This document shows positions 25,201 through 35,194 of a stretch of 64,000 bases of DNA, in pieces. The notes under the pieces were generated by a model. The model had not been told where the DNA came from. It searched no databases and saw nothing but the letters and a program-made list of their open reading frames with translations. Made by a program: the position numbers and the translations under genes. Numbering within the stretch: the first letter of the stretch is position 1; each line of letters opens with the position of its first letter. Source of the DNA: Deltaproteobacteria bacterium. GTDB lineage: Bacteria > Myxococcota_A > UBA9042 > PHBI01. Location of the stretch: assembly GCA_011526585.1 (NCBI GenBank), contig WYBB01000177.1, positions 1 to 64,000 of the forward strand. Reading direction: 5' to 3'.

Positions 25201-27365
25201 CGGCCGGATCGCACGCAGGCGGAGCGCCGCGGATCCGATCGTACTTCCCGGAGACACTCTACGTGAACCCGCTGATCGTGACCGACGCGAACGGGCGCGC
25301 GCGGGTGACGATCCCGCTCGCGGACAGCATCACGACCTGGCGGCTCTCGGCGCTGGGCAGCGCGGAGGACGGGCGGCTCGGGAGCGCGTCGGCGGGGCTC
25401 AAGGTGTTCCAGGACTTCTTCGTCGATATCGCGTTCCCGGCGTCGCTGACGCGCAAGGACGAGATCAGCGTGCCGGTGGCGATCTACAACTACCTGCCCG
25501 AAGCGCAGACGGTCGAGCTCGAGATCGCCGCCGACGGGGGCCTCGCGACGCGCGGTCCGCTCGCGTCGGGTGGCAAGGTCCGGGTCGAGCTCGGCAAGAA
25601 CGAGGTCAAGGGGATCGAGGTGCCGCTCGTGGCGACGAAGGTCGGGCTCGGGCGGCTGACGGTGACGGCGCGGGGCACGCGTCTTTCGGACGCGGTGCGG
25701 CGCGAAGTGCGCATCGAGCCCGACGGGTTCGCGGTCGAGCGGACGGAGAGCGGCCTCTTGAGCGACGCGATCGAGCTCGAGCTCGACGTGCCCGAGGGCG
25801 CGATCGAGGGCGCGTCGACGGCGCTCCTCAAGCTCTATCCGGGCATGTTCGCGCAGGTGGTCGACGGGCTCGAGAACATGTTGAAGATGCCGTCGGGGTG
25901 CTTCGAGCAGACCTCGTCGGCGACCTACCCGAACATCCTGGTCTTGCGCTACCTGCGCGACGCGAAGCGATCGAAGCCCGAGCTCGAGGCGACGGCGCTG
26001 TCCTACCTGCAGGCGGGCTGGCAGCGGCTGGTCACCTACGAGGTCGCCGGCGGCGGCTTCTCGTGGTTCGGCGAGGCGCCGGCGAACAAGGTGCTGACCG
26101 CGTACGGCCTCATGGAGTTCCACGACATGGATCGGGTCTTCGCGATCGATCGCAAGGTGATCGCGCGCACGCGCGCCTGGATCATCGCGCAGCAGGAGCA
26201 CGACGGCAGCTGGGCGCCCGACCGCTCGCACCTGCACGCCGAGTCGTGGGGCGACATGCAGAAGAGCTCGCTCATCGTGTCGAGCTACATCACCTGGGCG
26301 CTCGCGCACACGCGGCCCGACCGCAAGGCGCTCGATGCGCCGCTCACGCGTGCGCTTGCCCACCTCGCCCGGCACGTCGATCAGGCCGACGATGCCTACG
26401 TGCTCGGCTACATGGCGATGGCCTTCGCCGAGGCGGCGGCCGATCGGCAGGGCGGTGACGCGGCGGCCTTGCGCAAGGTGATCGACAAGCTCGCCGCGCT
26501 GGCGGTGCGAGACGGCGATGGCCTCTACTTCCCGACGAAGCTCAGGACGGCGACCTACGGCAGCGGTGAAGCGGCGACGCTCGAGGTCACGGCGCTGGCG
26601 CTCAGGGCGCTGATGCGCGCGGGCCGCCACCTCGATCTCGTCAAGCCGGGCCTCGGCTGGCTCGCGGCGCGCAAGGACCAGCTCGGCAACTGGGCGACGA
26701 CGCAGGCGACGATCCAGGTGCTGCAGGCGATGATCGCGTCGCTGTCGACCGCGGCCGAGCCGGTCGCCGGTGAGGTCCTGGTGCACGTCAACGGCGAGCT
26801 CGTCACGAGCGCGCGCTACTCGCCCGAGGACTTCGACGTCGTGCGCTTCATCGACGCCTCGAACAAGCTCGTGCCGGGCAAGAACCGGATCCGCCTCACG
26901 CCGAGTGAAGGCATGACGCCGATGTTCCAGCTCGCGGCGAGCTCGTACCTGCCGTGGGGTCATGCGCGCCAGCCGACAAAGCAGGCCTTCGAGGTCGCGG
27001 TCGACTACGACCGCACGACGATGGAGCGCGACGCGGTCGTCGGGGTGAAGGTGACGGTGCGCTCGAACCTGCCGGGCGTGGCGTCGATGGGGATCGTCGA
27101 CGTCGCGGTGCCGCCGGGCTTCGAGGTGCTGAGCGAGGACCTCGAGCGCGCGGTCGCCGACGGGGTATTGCAGCGCTTCACCCTCGCGGGGCGGCAGATC
27201 ATCATGTACGTGCCCGAGCTCCGGCCGGACACGCCGTTTTCCGTGCGCTACCGCGTGCGCGCTCGCTTCCCGTTGCGCGCGGCCTCGGGCGGGGCGACGG
27301 CGTGGGAGTATTACAACCCGGATCATCGCGGGCTGGCGGCGCCGGCGCCGATCCGCGTCGACTGA
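22284..27365 (+). CDS. Alpha-2-macroglobulin-family protein, secreted form
   Basis: A 1693-residue paralogue of the 6193-11070 protein. Here the N terminus is a Sec signal (ARA/LEP cleavage region) with no lipobox Cys, so it should be free in the periplasm or exported. An MG domain starts at KPIYQPGQTLHL near residue 254, the A2M domain starts at FPETLYVNP near 988, and the thioester SGCFEQT has Cys1206. A toroid and receptor-like C-terminal domain follow. A Gly/Arg/Ala-rich insert near 890-985 between macroglobulin and A2M domains may be the bait. ATG 22284 has an AAGGGGA site about 8 bases upstream. A run of rare AT-rich codons (ATA TAT AAG) occurs at about 23649-23657. The next gene is 89 bases downstream. 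Confidence 0.9.
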   Translation: MPSLHRALVALGITLSVAHEARALEPLDAAALGEGATLVIRPRVAGLEVSFLPGAGAPRRWTLALLSPAGGSSAEVDVTFPAERVAPLVVVLPRPTREVADRDLRLSLRGKSPARELIGLVGPWLEAPRMRVFGDPSAYAGTRYAPRVVVDVPIAGCVKAPCTRALVGATIEARWVPPGGKKKRAVPARDAAIFEARVSARTDASGSAPLAIAVPDRFEGELALELTAHHPDGSASARQTINVIAGSRILLSTDKPIYQPGQTLHLRLLARARGTGRAAGGTAARLEVHDAKNNKVFQARGETSAEGVFSAQMAIASLVNTGRWRIVAKVGDDEVEKTVEVKPYVLPKFKVELDSERAAYRPGERVAGKISARYFFGEPLRRARVVLTAETWDVAARELARVSLELDESGLGTFAFTLPEMLAGQPLLQGGAAVTLTARVTDTAGQTHEGRKALTIYKDALKVIAIPEAGRLVPGVDNAIFFVVTTPDGAPAPRAKVVIDGPIGAGAPEIQTDRHGIAEWRVVPRGDLTLDVVVATPDGVKARHALAIPSAREAAAAVLLRPSELAPRAGDRVAFDVLVAGAVPHVFLDLVKDGQTLVTLSAPVRDGRAQLLTTLPPDSAGTVLAHAYAIGRDMDVYADTRPLVVKQADELTIAIAAERDGAYRPGEDATLSLAVTDRHGHPVLAALGLWAVDEAVFSLSELRPGMEQVFFLLEQAIMTPKVEVHAFEPSEVFFPHDVEPGPTPRDPVRVEEARRPARVLAAAAMPAFSHAAAVDSRAGEGEASRALWEGVFAARVKRLSSAVRAFVRSEWRSPSGRELHRILRGAGVTAGKTRDWFGVPFALSVDESTEPIDFAEIKSAGPDAHWGSDDDLVASLGLEDALAPVWEMQSRREERRWRRDGRGGVFAFGAGGGGVQLDVAARAPEPMVMKAGFGAGGDRPQGGAMVMRMPGQKPKEERAPADLPEVETDSGGTAGSHAGGAPRIRSYFPETLYVNPLIVTDANGRARVTIPLADSITTWRLSALGSAEDGRLGSASAGLKVFQDFFVDIAFPASLTRKDEISVPVAIYNYLPEAQTVELEIAADGGLATRGPLASGGKVRVELGKNEVKGIEVPLVATKVGLGRLTVTARGTRLSDAVRREVRIEPDGFAVERTESGLLSDAIELELDVPEGAIEGASTALLKLYPGMFAQVVDGLENMLKMPSGCFEQTSSATYPNILVLRYLRDAKRSKPELEATALSYLQAGWQRLVTYEVAGGGFSWFGEAPANKVLTAYGLMEFHDMDRVFAIDRKVIARTRAWIIAQQEHDGSWAPDRSHLHAESWGDMQKSSLIVSSYITWALAHTRPDRKALDAPLTRALAHLARHVDQADDAYVLGYMAMAFAEAAADRQGGDAAALRKVIDKLAALAVRDGDGLYFPTKLRTATYGSGEAATLEVTALALRALMRAGRHLDLVKPGLGWLAARKDQLGNWATTQATIQVLQAMIASLSTAAEPVAGEVLVHVNGELVTSARYSPEDFDVVRFIDASNKLVPGKNRIRLTPSEGMTPMFQLAASSYLPWGHARQPTKQAFEVAVDYDRTTMERDAVVGVKVTVRSNLPGVASMGIVDVAVPPGFEVLSEDLERAVADGVLQRFTLAGRQIIMYVPELRPDTPFSVRYRVRARFPLRAASGGATAWEYYNPDHRGLAAPAPIRVD

Positions 27366-27454
27366 GGGCTCTCACCACGAGGCGCGCGCGGCGAAGAGTG
27401 TGCTCGGCCGCGCGGGTGAGGTAGTCTCCGCGCGCGTGGCGCGAGGAGGCGGTC

Positions 27455-29434
27455 GTGGGCGAGCGGGCGTTGGCGGTGGCGGTGGTGATGGTGACGGGCC
27501 TGGCGTGCGGCGACGACGCGGGCGTCGTCGAGCAGGGGACCGCGCCGCGCATCGAGGTGAGCGAAGGTGGCCGGCCGCTCATCGACAAGGCGACGCTCAT
27601 CGTCGGGGCGAGCGGGCAGGTGCGCCTCACGATCGCCAACACCGGCGACGGGGATCTCGTCGTGCGCGCGATCGCGCTCAGCGAGACCGTGCCCGGGGCC
27701 TATACCTTGAGCTCGAACCCGCTGCCGTCCGCGTCGGCGGCGCTGACGATTCCGCCGGGCGGCGCGCCGCACGAGATCGCGGTGAACCTGCGCGCCGACG
27801 TCGTGGGCGCGCCGGAGCGTCCGCGGGCGACGGTGACGATCCAGACCAACATGACCATCGACGGCATCGACTCCTTCACGGTGCACCTCACGCCGGAGAC
27901 CGTCGTCGCGCGTCTCCTGCTGCAGCCGACCGTGCTCGACTTCGGCGCGGTCGAGGCGGGCACGAGCGTGACCAAGCCGCTGAACCTCCTCAATACCGGC
28001 GCAGCACCGCTCGCGATCACCCGGGTCGCGCTCACCGCGCCCGCCGGCTATCGCGCCGACCTCGGGCGCCTGGGCGGGGGCGAGGTGCGCTCGGAGGGGC
28101 CGGCCGATCTCACGCTGGCGAGCCCGATCACGCTCGCGCCCGGCCACGCGCAGCAGGTCGACGTCACCTTCACCGCCGATGGCGGCGGCTCGGCGCGCGG
28201 CGAGCTGATCTTCTATTCGGACGATCCGGGCGTCGGCGTTGGCGGCGCGCGCGCGAGCCTCTACGCCAACCTCGTCGGGCCGTGCGTGCGCGCGGTCCCC
28301 AATCGCGTCGACTTCGGCGCGAAGCTCGTCGGGCAGCGCGCCGAGGCGGTGGTCGAGCTCGAGTCCTGCGGCGACCGCGACCTCGAGGTCAGCGCGATCA
28401 CGCTCGGCGGCGGCGACGATGGCTTCGCGCTCGAGCTGTCGGGCCTGTCGCTGCCGCTGGTGCTGGCGCCCGGCGCGCGCGCGCAGGTGCCGGTCTCCTA
28501 CGTGCCGGACGCGCTGGCGGCGCGCGGGGCCGATGGGCAATTCATAAGAGATTCCAATGTATTGCGTGTGATGTCCAACGCCTACCTCGAGGGCGCGCTG
28601 GAGGTGCCGCTCCTGGGCTTCGGCACCGACGGGAGCTGCCCGGTGGCGATCATCGAGATCGCCGAGGGCGACGAGGTCGTCGCGCAGACCGAGCTGCACC
28701 TCGCGAGCGCGTCGAGCTCGGTCGGCGGCGAGATCACCCGCTGGCAGTGGTCGGTGGTGCAGCCGGCCGGCTCGGTCTCGAGCTTCTACCCGAGCGCCGA
28801 GGTGTCGGCGCCGCGCTTCAAGCCCAACGTGGTCGGGACCTACATCTTCCGGCTCGAGGTCTGGGACGGCGCGGGTCGAGCGAGCTGCGCGCCGGCCGAG
28901 TACGTCGTGCACGTGAGCTCGGACGACGCGCTGCACGTCGAGCTCCTGTGGCGCACGCCCGGCGACATCAACGAGAGCGACGAGGGCGGCGGCGCCAACT
29001 TCTCGTGGGGCTCCGACGTCGACCTGCACTTCCTGCACCCGCTGGCCGAGGGGCGCTTCTTCGACGAGCGCTACGACTGCTACTGGCTCACGCCGCGGCT
29101 CGACTGGGGCCCCGCCGGGTTGGACGGCGACCCGAGCCTCGACCGCGACGACCGCGACGGCGGCGGGCCGGAGAACCTCAACGTCAAGAACCCCGAGCAC
29201 GGCGCGAGCTATCGCGTCGGCGTGCACTACTTCAACGACTGGGGCTACGGCAACGCGTTCGCCACGGTGCGGGTCTACGTGCACGGCGCGCTGCGCGATC
29301 AGTGGAACGACGTCGAGATCACCAACGCCGCGCTCTGGGAGAGCCACGTCATCGAGTGGCCGAGCGGTCGCATCACGCGCGTCACCGACGAGGGCGGCGC
29401 TCCGAAGATCACGCGCGGCTACCCGATCCCCTGA
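27455..29434 (+). CDS. Lipoprotein with HYDIN/choice-of-anchor-D-type Ig repeats and a PKD-like domain
   Basis: A 659-residue predicted lipoprotein (lipobox TGLAC, Cys18). Two or three Ig-like repeats of the ASPM/HYDIN type follow, seen as LDFGAVEAGTSVTKPLNLLNTG and RVDFGAKLVGQRAEAVVEL (about 30-390). A PKD-like domain (about 395-490, LHLASASSS...YIFRLEVWDGAG) follows, then an Asp-rich C-terminal beta domain with VDLHFLHP and YRVGVHYF. These folds are structural or adhesive and no catalytic residues are seen. The GTG at 27455 has a GAGGAGG site 5 bases upstream. It follows the second macroglobulin on the same strand and may be cotranscribed. Bases 28538-28565 are a conspicuous AT-rich, rare-codon patch inside the gene. 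Confidence 0.78.
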   Translation: MGERALAVAVVMVTGLACGDDAGVVEQGTAPRIEVSEGGRPLIDKATLIVGASGQVRLTIANTGDGDLVVRAIALSETVPGAYTLSSNPLPSASAALTIPPGGAPHEIAVNLRADVVGAPERPRATVTIQTNMTIDGIDSFTVHLTPETVVARLLLQPTVLDFGAVEAGTSVTKPLNLLNTGAAPLAITRVALTAPAGYRADLGRLGGGEVRSEGPADLTLASPITLAPGHAQQVDVTFTADGGGSARGELIFYSDDPGVGVGGARASLYANLVGPCVRAVPNRVDFGAKLVGQRAEAVVELESCGDRDLEVSAITLGGGDDGFALELSGLSLPLVLAPGARAQVPVSYVPDALAARGADGQFIRDSNVLRVMSNAYLEGALEVPLLGFGTDGSCPVAIIEIAEGDEVVAQTELHLASASSSVGGEITRWQWSVVQPAGSVSSFYPSAEVSAPRFKPNVVGTYIFRLEVWDGAGRASCAPAEYVVHVSSDDALHVELLWRTPGDINESDEGGGANFSWGSDVDLHFLHPLAEGRFFDERYDCYWLTPRLDWGPAGLDGDPSLDRDDRDGGGPENLNVKNPEHGASYRVGVHYFNDWGYGNAFATVRVYVHGALRDQWNDVEITNAALWESHVIEWPSGRITRVTDEGGAPKITRGYPIP

Positions 29435-29474
29435 GCGCGCGCGCGTCGCGTGCGGCGGCGCGTGCGCATCGCCT

Positions 29475-29504
29475 TTGACAGTGCGGGTGCGCGAGGGCTA
29501 TACG
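29475..29504 (+). promoter_or_regulatory. Sigma-70-type promoter of the lipA operon
   Basis: A perfect -35 box TTGACA (29475-29480), an 18-base spacer and a TATACG -10 box (29499-29504). The -10 ends 7 bases before the GTG at 29512, so transcription should begin at or beside the start codon. This implies a leaderless mRNA. No ribosome site is present between them. Confidence 0.7.
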
Positions 29505-29511
29505 CCAGCGC

Positions 29512-30495
29512 GTGGTGGTGAAGTTCCCGATCCTCGACAGTCCCCGGCCGACCGAGCGTGAGGCGGCGCCGATCGCGCCGCGCGCGCGCACGCCCAAGCC
29601 CCCCTGGCTCAAGGTGAAGGCGCCCGGCGGCGGCCGCTACGAGGAGATCCGGCGGCGCCTCGAGGGCCTCGACCTGTGGACGGTCTGCCAGGAGGCGCAG
29701 TGCCCCAACATCGGCGAGTGCTGGAGCGGCGGCACCGCGACCATCATGCTGATGGGCGGCACCTGCACGCGCGGCTGTCGCTTCTGCGCGGTGACGACCG
29801 GCAAGCCGGCGCCGCTCGACCCGCGTGAGCCGTACCACGCGGCGGCCGCGGTCGTGGCGATGGGCGTCGACTACATCGTCCTGACCTCGGTCAACCGCGA
29901 CGATCTCGAAGACGGCGGCGCGGGTCACTTCGCGGCGTGCGTGCGCGAGCTCAAGCGCCTGCAGCCGGAGATCCTGGTCGAGGTGCTGATCCCGGACTTC
30001 CAGGGGCGCATGCAGGGGGTCGAGGCGATCGTCGACGCCGGCGCCGACGTGGTCGCGCACAACGTCGAGACGACGCGCGCGCTGACGCGTCGGGTGCGCG
30101 ACGTGCGCGCGACCTATGATCAGTCGCTGGCCGTGCTCGCGCACATCCACGAGTACGGAAAGGGGCGCGGGCGCGACGGGCGCGACGTGCTCGCCAAGAG
30201 CTCGATCATGCTCGGCCTCGGCGAGCCGGACGAGGACGTGCGTCAGACCCTCGTCGATCTGCGCGCGGTCGGCTGCGATGTCGTGACCTTCGGGCAGTAC
30301 CTGCGTCCGTCGGAAAAGCACCTGCAGGTCGTCGAGTTCGTCACGCCCGAGGCCTTCGAGCGCTGGGCGGACGAGGCGCGCGCGCTCGGTTTCCTCTACG
30401 TCGCCTCGGGGCCGCTCGTGCGCTCGAGCTATCGCGCGGGCGAGCTCTTCCTCGCCGGTCACCTCGGCCGTGCGCACGCGCCGGAGACGCCATGA
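29512..30495 (+). CDS. lipA: Lipoyl synthase
   Basis: A 327-residue radical-SAM enzyme that inserts two sulfurs into octanoyl groups on lipoyl domains. The auxiliary cluster ligands are C59, C64 and C70 (C-x4-C-x5-C). The radical-SAM ligands are C85, C89 and C92 (CTRGCRFC). The conserved RSSY near the C terminus provides the serine ligand of the auxiliary cluster. Both 4Fe-4S clusters are therefore intact. The start lies in three consecutive GTG codons (29512-29520) directly after the promoter, so the exact start could be any of them. It overlaps the E1alpha-like gene by ATGA, tying lipoate synthesis to the dehydrogenase operon. Confidence 0.96.
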   Translation: MVVKFPILDSPRPTEREAAPIAPRARTPKPPWLKVKAPGGGRYEEIRRRLEGLDLWTVCQEAQCPNIGECWSGGTATIMLMGGTCTRGCRFCAVTTGKPAPLDPREPYHAAAAVVAMGVDYIVLTSVNRDDLEDGGAGHFAACVRELKRLQPEILVEVLIPDFQGRMQGVEAIVDAGADVVAHNVETTRALTRRVRDVRATYDQSLAVLAHIHEYGKGRGRDGRDVLAKSSIMLGLGEPDEDVRQTLVDLRAVGCDVVTFGQYLRPSEKHLQVVEFVTPEAFERWADEARALGFLYVASGPLVRSSYRAGELFLAGHLGRAHAPETP

Positions 30496-31334
30496 ACGCC
30501 AGCATGCAGCGGCCGGTCTTCGAGGCGATGCGCGGGCTCGGGGTCGATCCGAGCGAAGACGCGCGCATCCTCGGCCGCCTGGTCGAGCTGGTCGCGCACG
30601 CGCGCGGCGCCGAGGAGCTCTTGCAGCGCCTGGCGCGCGCGGGGCAGATCCGGCCGACGCCGGCCGCGGGGCGTGCGCTGCCGGCGATGGTCGGCGCGGG
30701 CTACGCGCTCGAGCCCGGCGACTGGCTCTTCGGCACGGCGCGCGACTGGCCGGCGGCGCTGGCGCATGGGCTGACGCACGACGCGCTGCTCATGCAGGCG
30801 TACGGGCGCCGACACGAGCGCACGATCCCCGGGGCGCTCTTCGATCGTCAGCTCGGGATCTCGCTCTCGGAGGGGTCGCACGGCGGGCACGTCGCCGAGG
30901 CGGTCGGCTTCGGCGCGGTCGCCGAGCAGCGCGGCACCGGGCAGATCGCGCTGTGCTGTCTCGGCTCGGGCACGCTGACCCTGCCGGAGACGGTGGCGTC
31001 GATGGTGTGGGCGCTCGAGACGCGCGCGCGCGTGGTCTTCCTCCTGCGCGGGCCGCGGGCGTCGATCGAGCGGCTGGTGATGATGCACCGTGTGCCGGTG
31101 ACCTGTGACTCGGCGCACCGCGTCTACTGGAGCGTGGCCGAGGCGCGCACCTCGCGGCCGGGGCTGCCGATGTTGATCGACGCGCGCCACGCCGAGGACG
31201 GGCACTTGCCGGTGCCGCTCGACGCGCGTGAGCTGCAGGAGCGCGGCCTGCTCTCGCCGGAGCTCGAGCGCGCGCTGGCCGACGAGGTGACCTCGGCGCT
31301 GGCGGCGGCGCGAGCCAGGGCGGAGGCGCGATGA
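30492..31334 (+). CDS. Degenerate E1-alpha-like subunit of a 2-oxoacid dehydrogenase
   Basis: A 280-residue protein alignable to E1-alpha (thiamine-diphosphate dehydrogenase) over its core and C-terminal helices but shorter than the usual 320-400 residues. The thiamine-diphosphate motif GDG-x26-NN is recognisable in spacing. The first element reads GSG (158-160), replacing the Mg-binding Asp by Ser159. The NN pair, 29 residues after the first Gly, reads G187-P188. The histidine- and arginine-rich loops that bind phosphate are also altered. It is flanked by ATGA overlaps with lipA and the E1-beta-like gene. The frame is intact and codon use is normal, so it is not a decaying pseudogene. It probably cannot bind thiamine diphosphate; a structural or regulatory role in the E2 complex is inferred. 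Confidence 0.75.
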   Translation: MNASMQRPVFEAMRGLGVDPSEDARILGRLVELVAHARGAEELLQRLARAGQIRPTPAAGRALPAMVGAGYALEPGDWLFGTARDWPAALAHGLTHDALLMQAYGRRHERTIPGALFDRQLGISLSEGSHGGHVAEAVGFGAVAEQRGTGQIALCCLGSGTLTLPETVASMVWALETRARVVFLLRGPRASIERLVMMHRVPVTCDSAHRVYWSVAEARTSRPGLPMLIDARHAEDGHLPVPLDARELQERGLLSPELERALADEVTSALAAARARAEAR

Positions 31335-32272
31335 GCGCGGGGATCTCGCTGGTCGAGGCGGTGCGCCAGGCGCTCGGCGAGGCGCTGGCCGAGGTGCCCG
31401 AGGCGGTCCTCATCGGCTGCGACATCGGTGATTTCGGCGGGCCGTTCCGCGCGACGAGCGGGCTCAAGGCGCGCTTCTCGGGCGAGCGCGTGCTCGACAC
31501 GCCGCCCAACCCGGCGGCGATCCTCGGCTTCACGCGCGGGCTCAAGATCGCGGGCAAGGTGCCGATCTGCGAGCTGCCGCCCGAGCTGGCGGCGCGCGCG
31601 GCCGGCGCGGTGGTCGACGGGATCGGGCGCTTCGAGGCGCGCACCGGCGAGGCGGGCGGGCCGATGCTCGTGCGGATCCCGGTCGGGCGGGTGGCGCACG
31701 GCATGTTGTCCGAAGGCGACTCGCCGGAGGCGGCGCTCGGGTTCGCCAGCGGGCTCCGCGTGGTGAGCCCGTCGCGGCCGGCGGACGCGTGGTCGATGAT
31801 CCGGCTGGCGGTCGACCCGCGGCACGCGCGCGACCCGGTGGTCGTGCTCGAGCCCAAGGCGCTCTATCGCAAGCTCGGCGCGCCGCTGCCGGAGGCGCCC
31901 GACGCGACGGCGCTGTCGGAGGCGCGGCGCGTACGCGCGGGCGCGGATCTGACGCTCTTGAGCTGGGGCGCGGCGGTGCCGGTGGCGCTCGAGGCGGCCG
32001 AGCGCATGACGGCCGACGGCTACGAGGTCGGCGTGATCGATCTGCGCGCGCTGGTGCCGCTCGACCTCGCCGCGCTGGTCGAGGCGGTCAAGGCGAGCGG
32101 GCGCGCGCTGGTGGTGCACGAGGGCGCGGGCGCGTTCGCGGGCGCGGTGGCGGCCGAGGTGCAGCGCGAGGCGTTCTTGTGGCTCGAGGCGCCGATCGGC
32201 GCGGTCGCCGGCGACGATGACGACTGGGTCGTGCGGGTGCGCGAGGCGGCGCTCGCGACCCTGGCCTTCTGA
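31331..32272 (+). CDS. Degenerate E1-beta-like subunit of a 2-oxoacid dehydrogenase
   Basis: A 313-residue protein with clear full-length similarity to E1-beta: CDIGDFGGPFRATSGL near 30-45, a GLRVVSPSRPADAW block and the C-terminal VIDLRALVPLD. The catalytic glutamate that activates thiamine diphosphate, in DTPLxE of active enzymes, is replaced. The segment here reads DTPPNP (56-61), with Pro61 at the Glu position. The conserved active-site His before the DS.E motif is a Glu (SEGDSPE). The E of the GEDVG motif is Cys. These changes match those in the partner E1-alpha-like subunit. It overlaps that gene by ATGA and precedes E2 by 21 bases. Activity as a decarboxylase is unlikely; assembly with E2 is plausible. 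Confidence 0.78.
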   Translation: MSAGISLVEAVRQALGEALAEVPEAVLIGCDIGDFGGPFRATSGLKARFSGERVLDTPPNPAAILGFTRGLKIAGKVPICELPPELAARAAGAVVDGIGRFEARTGEAGGPMLVRIPVGRVAHGMLSEGDSPEAALGFASGLRVVSPSRPADAWSMIRLAVDPRHARDPVVVLEPKALYRKLGAPLPEAPDATALSEARRVRAGADLTLLSWGAAVPVALEAAERMTADGYEVGVIDLRALVPLDLAALVEAVKASGRALVVHEGAGAFAGAVAAEVQREAFLWLEAPIGAVAGDDDDWVVRVREAALATLAF

Positions 32273-32293
32273 CGCGAGCGGGTGGGGGAGTCG

Positions 32294-33733
32294 ATGCGTT
32301 ACGAGTTCATGTTGCCGGATCTCGCCGAGGGCATGGTCGAGGGCGAGCTCGTCGGGTGGCTCGTCACGGTCGGCGACAAGGTCAAGGCCGAGCAGCCGGT
32401 CGCCGAGGTCATGACCGACAAGGCGACGGTGGTGATCCCGAGCCCGGTGGCGGGCGCGATCCTCGAGCTGCCGTGGCAGTCGGGCGACATCGTCAAGGTC
32501 GGCCAGCCGCTGATGATCTTCGACGCCGAGGGCGCGGCGCCGACGCAGCGCGCGCACGCCGGCCACGTCGATCCGACGGCGGACCCGGCACCGCCCGTGC
32601 CGGTCGTCACGCCGTCGCCGCGCGAGGAGGCGGCGCGGGTCGAGGCCGTCTCACCGCCGCCGAGCGATCCGGTCGGCGCGCCCGCGATGGCGGCGCCGGC
32701 GGCGAAGGCCGAGCGCGGGCCGGGCGCCGTGCCGCGCGGGTCGCGGGCGTTGGCGGCGCCGGCGACGCGTAGACTGGCGCGAGAGCTGGGGATCGACATC
32801 GCGGAGGTCACCGGCAGCGGGCCGGGTGGGCGCGTGACGCCCGAGGACGTGCAGGCGCACGCGCGAGGGCAGGGCGCGATCGGATCGCCGGGCGCGCCGA
32901 CGTCGGCGGCCTCGGCGGTGGTCGGCGCGATGGCCGCGGCGGGCGTCGCGGCGAGCGCGCCACCTCCGTCGCGCGTGCAGGTGCCGACCTGGAGCCCGAG
33001 CCCGCGCGAGGTGGGGGCGGGCGGCGAGGTCGAAGAGCGGCAGCGGATCAAGGGGCTCAGACGCGCGATCTTCGAGACGATGAGTCGCTCCAAGCGCAAC
33101 GCCGCGCACTTCACCTACGTCGACGAGATCGACTGCGAGAACCTGGTCACCTCGCGCGACAAGCTCGCCAAGGCGGTGGCCGACCGGGGTGTGCGCCTGA
33201 CCTATCTCGCCTTCATCGCCAAGGCGGTCCTGTGCGCGCTGCCGCGCTTCCCGAAGATGAACGCGGTCGTCGACGACGACAAGCTCGAGGTGGTGCTGAA
33301 GAAGCACGTGCACCTCGGGATCGCCGCCGCGACCGAGCCCGGGCTGGTGGTGCCGGTGATCCGCCACGCCGAGCGGCTGAGCCTGCTCGACCTCGCCTGG
33401 CACATCCAGGATCTCGGTGAGCGCGCCAGGGCGAACAAGCTCAAGCCCGAGGAGCTCAAGGGCTCGACCATCACCATCACCAGCCTCGGCAAGCTCGGTG
33501 GGCTCCTGGCGACGCCGATCATCAACCACCCCGAGGTCGCGATCATCGGCATCCACCAGATGCAGAAGCGCGCGGTGGTGCTCGACGACGATCGCATCGT
33601 CGCGCGGCAGCGCATGAACCTGTCGCTGTCGTTCGACCATCGGCTCATCGACGGGCACGAAGGCGCGGCCTTCGCGCAGGCGGTCAAGACCTACCTCGAA
33701 GATCCCGAGCTCATGCTGCTCGAGACGGTCTGA
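32294..33733 (+). CDS. Dihydrolipoamide acyltransferase (E2) of a 2-oxoacid dehydrogenase complex
   Basis: A 479-residue core enzyme. Order of parts: one lipoyl domain with the lipoylated Lys43 in MTDKAT; a Pro/Ala-rich linker; a peripheral subunit-binding domain (about 137-175, ATRRLARELGIDI..GSGPGGRVTPEDV); a second flexible linker; and the catalytic acyltransferase domain with DHRLIDG. His449 and Asp453 form the active site. All key residues are present, in contrast to the E1-like pair upstream. ATG 32294 is preferred over GTG 32282 because GGGGGAG precedes it. Sequence style is closest to pyruvate or branched-chain E2; the acyl substrate cannot be set from motifs alone. Confidence 0.92.
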   Translation: MRYEFMLPDLAEGMVEGELVGWLVTVGDKVKAEQPVAEVMTDKATVVIPSPVAGAILELPWQSGDIVKVGQPLMIFDAEGAAPTQRAHAGHVDPTADPAPPVPVVTPSPREEAARVEAVSPPPSDPVGAPAMAAPAAKAERGPGAVPRGSRALAAPATRRLARELGIDIAEVTGSGPGGRVTPEDVQAHARGQGAIGSPGAPTSAASAVVGAMAAAGVAASAPPPSRVQVPTWSPSPREVGAGGEVEERQRIKGLRRAIFETMSRSKRNAAHFTYVDEIDCENLVTSRDKLAKAVADRGVRLTYLAFIAKAVLCALPRFPKMNAVVDDDKLEVVLKKHVHLGIAAATEPGLVVPVIRHAERLSLLDLAWHIQDLGERARANKLKPEELKGSTITITSLGKLGGLLATPIINHPEVAIIGIHQMQKRAVVLDDDRIVARQRMNLSLSFDHRLIDGHEGAAFAQAVKTYLEDPELMLLETV

Positions 33734-33757
33734 GCCGCAGCCAACCGAGGGAGCATC

Positions 33758-35167
<1,410 letters not shown>

Positions 35168-35194
35168 CTTCGCTGCTACGACCGCTCGTGCCGC

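Noticed and set aside
23421-27326. A 1301-residue open frame on the minus strand, antisense to the second alpha-2-macroglobulin
   Set aside because: It has the same low-complexity Arg/His composition with no domain or ribosome site. The plus-strand gene has clear domains.
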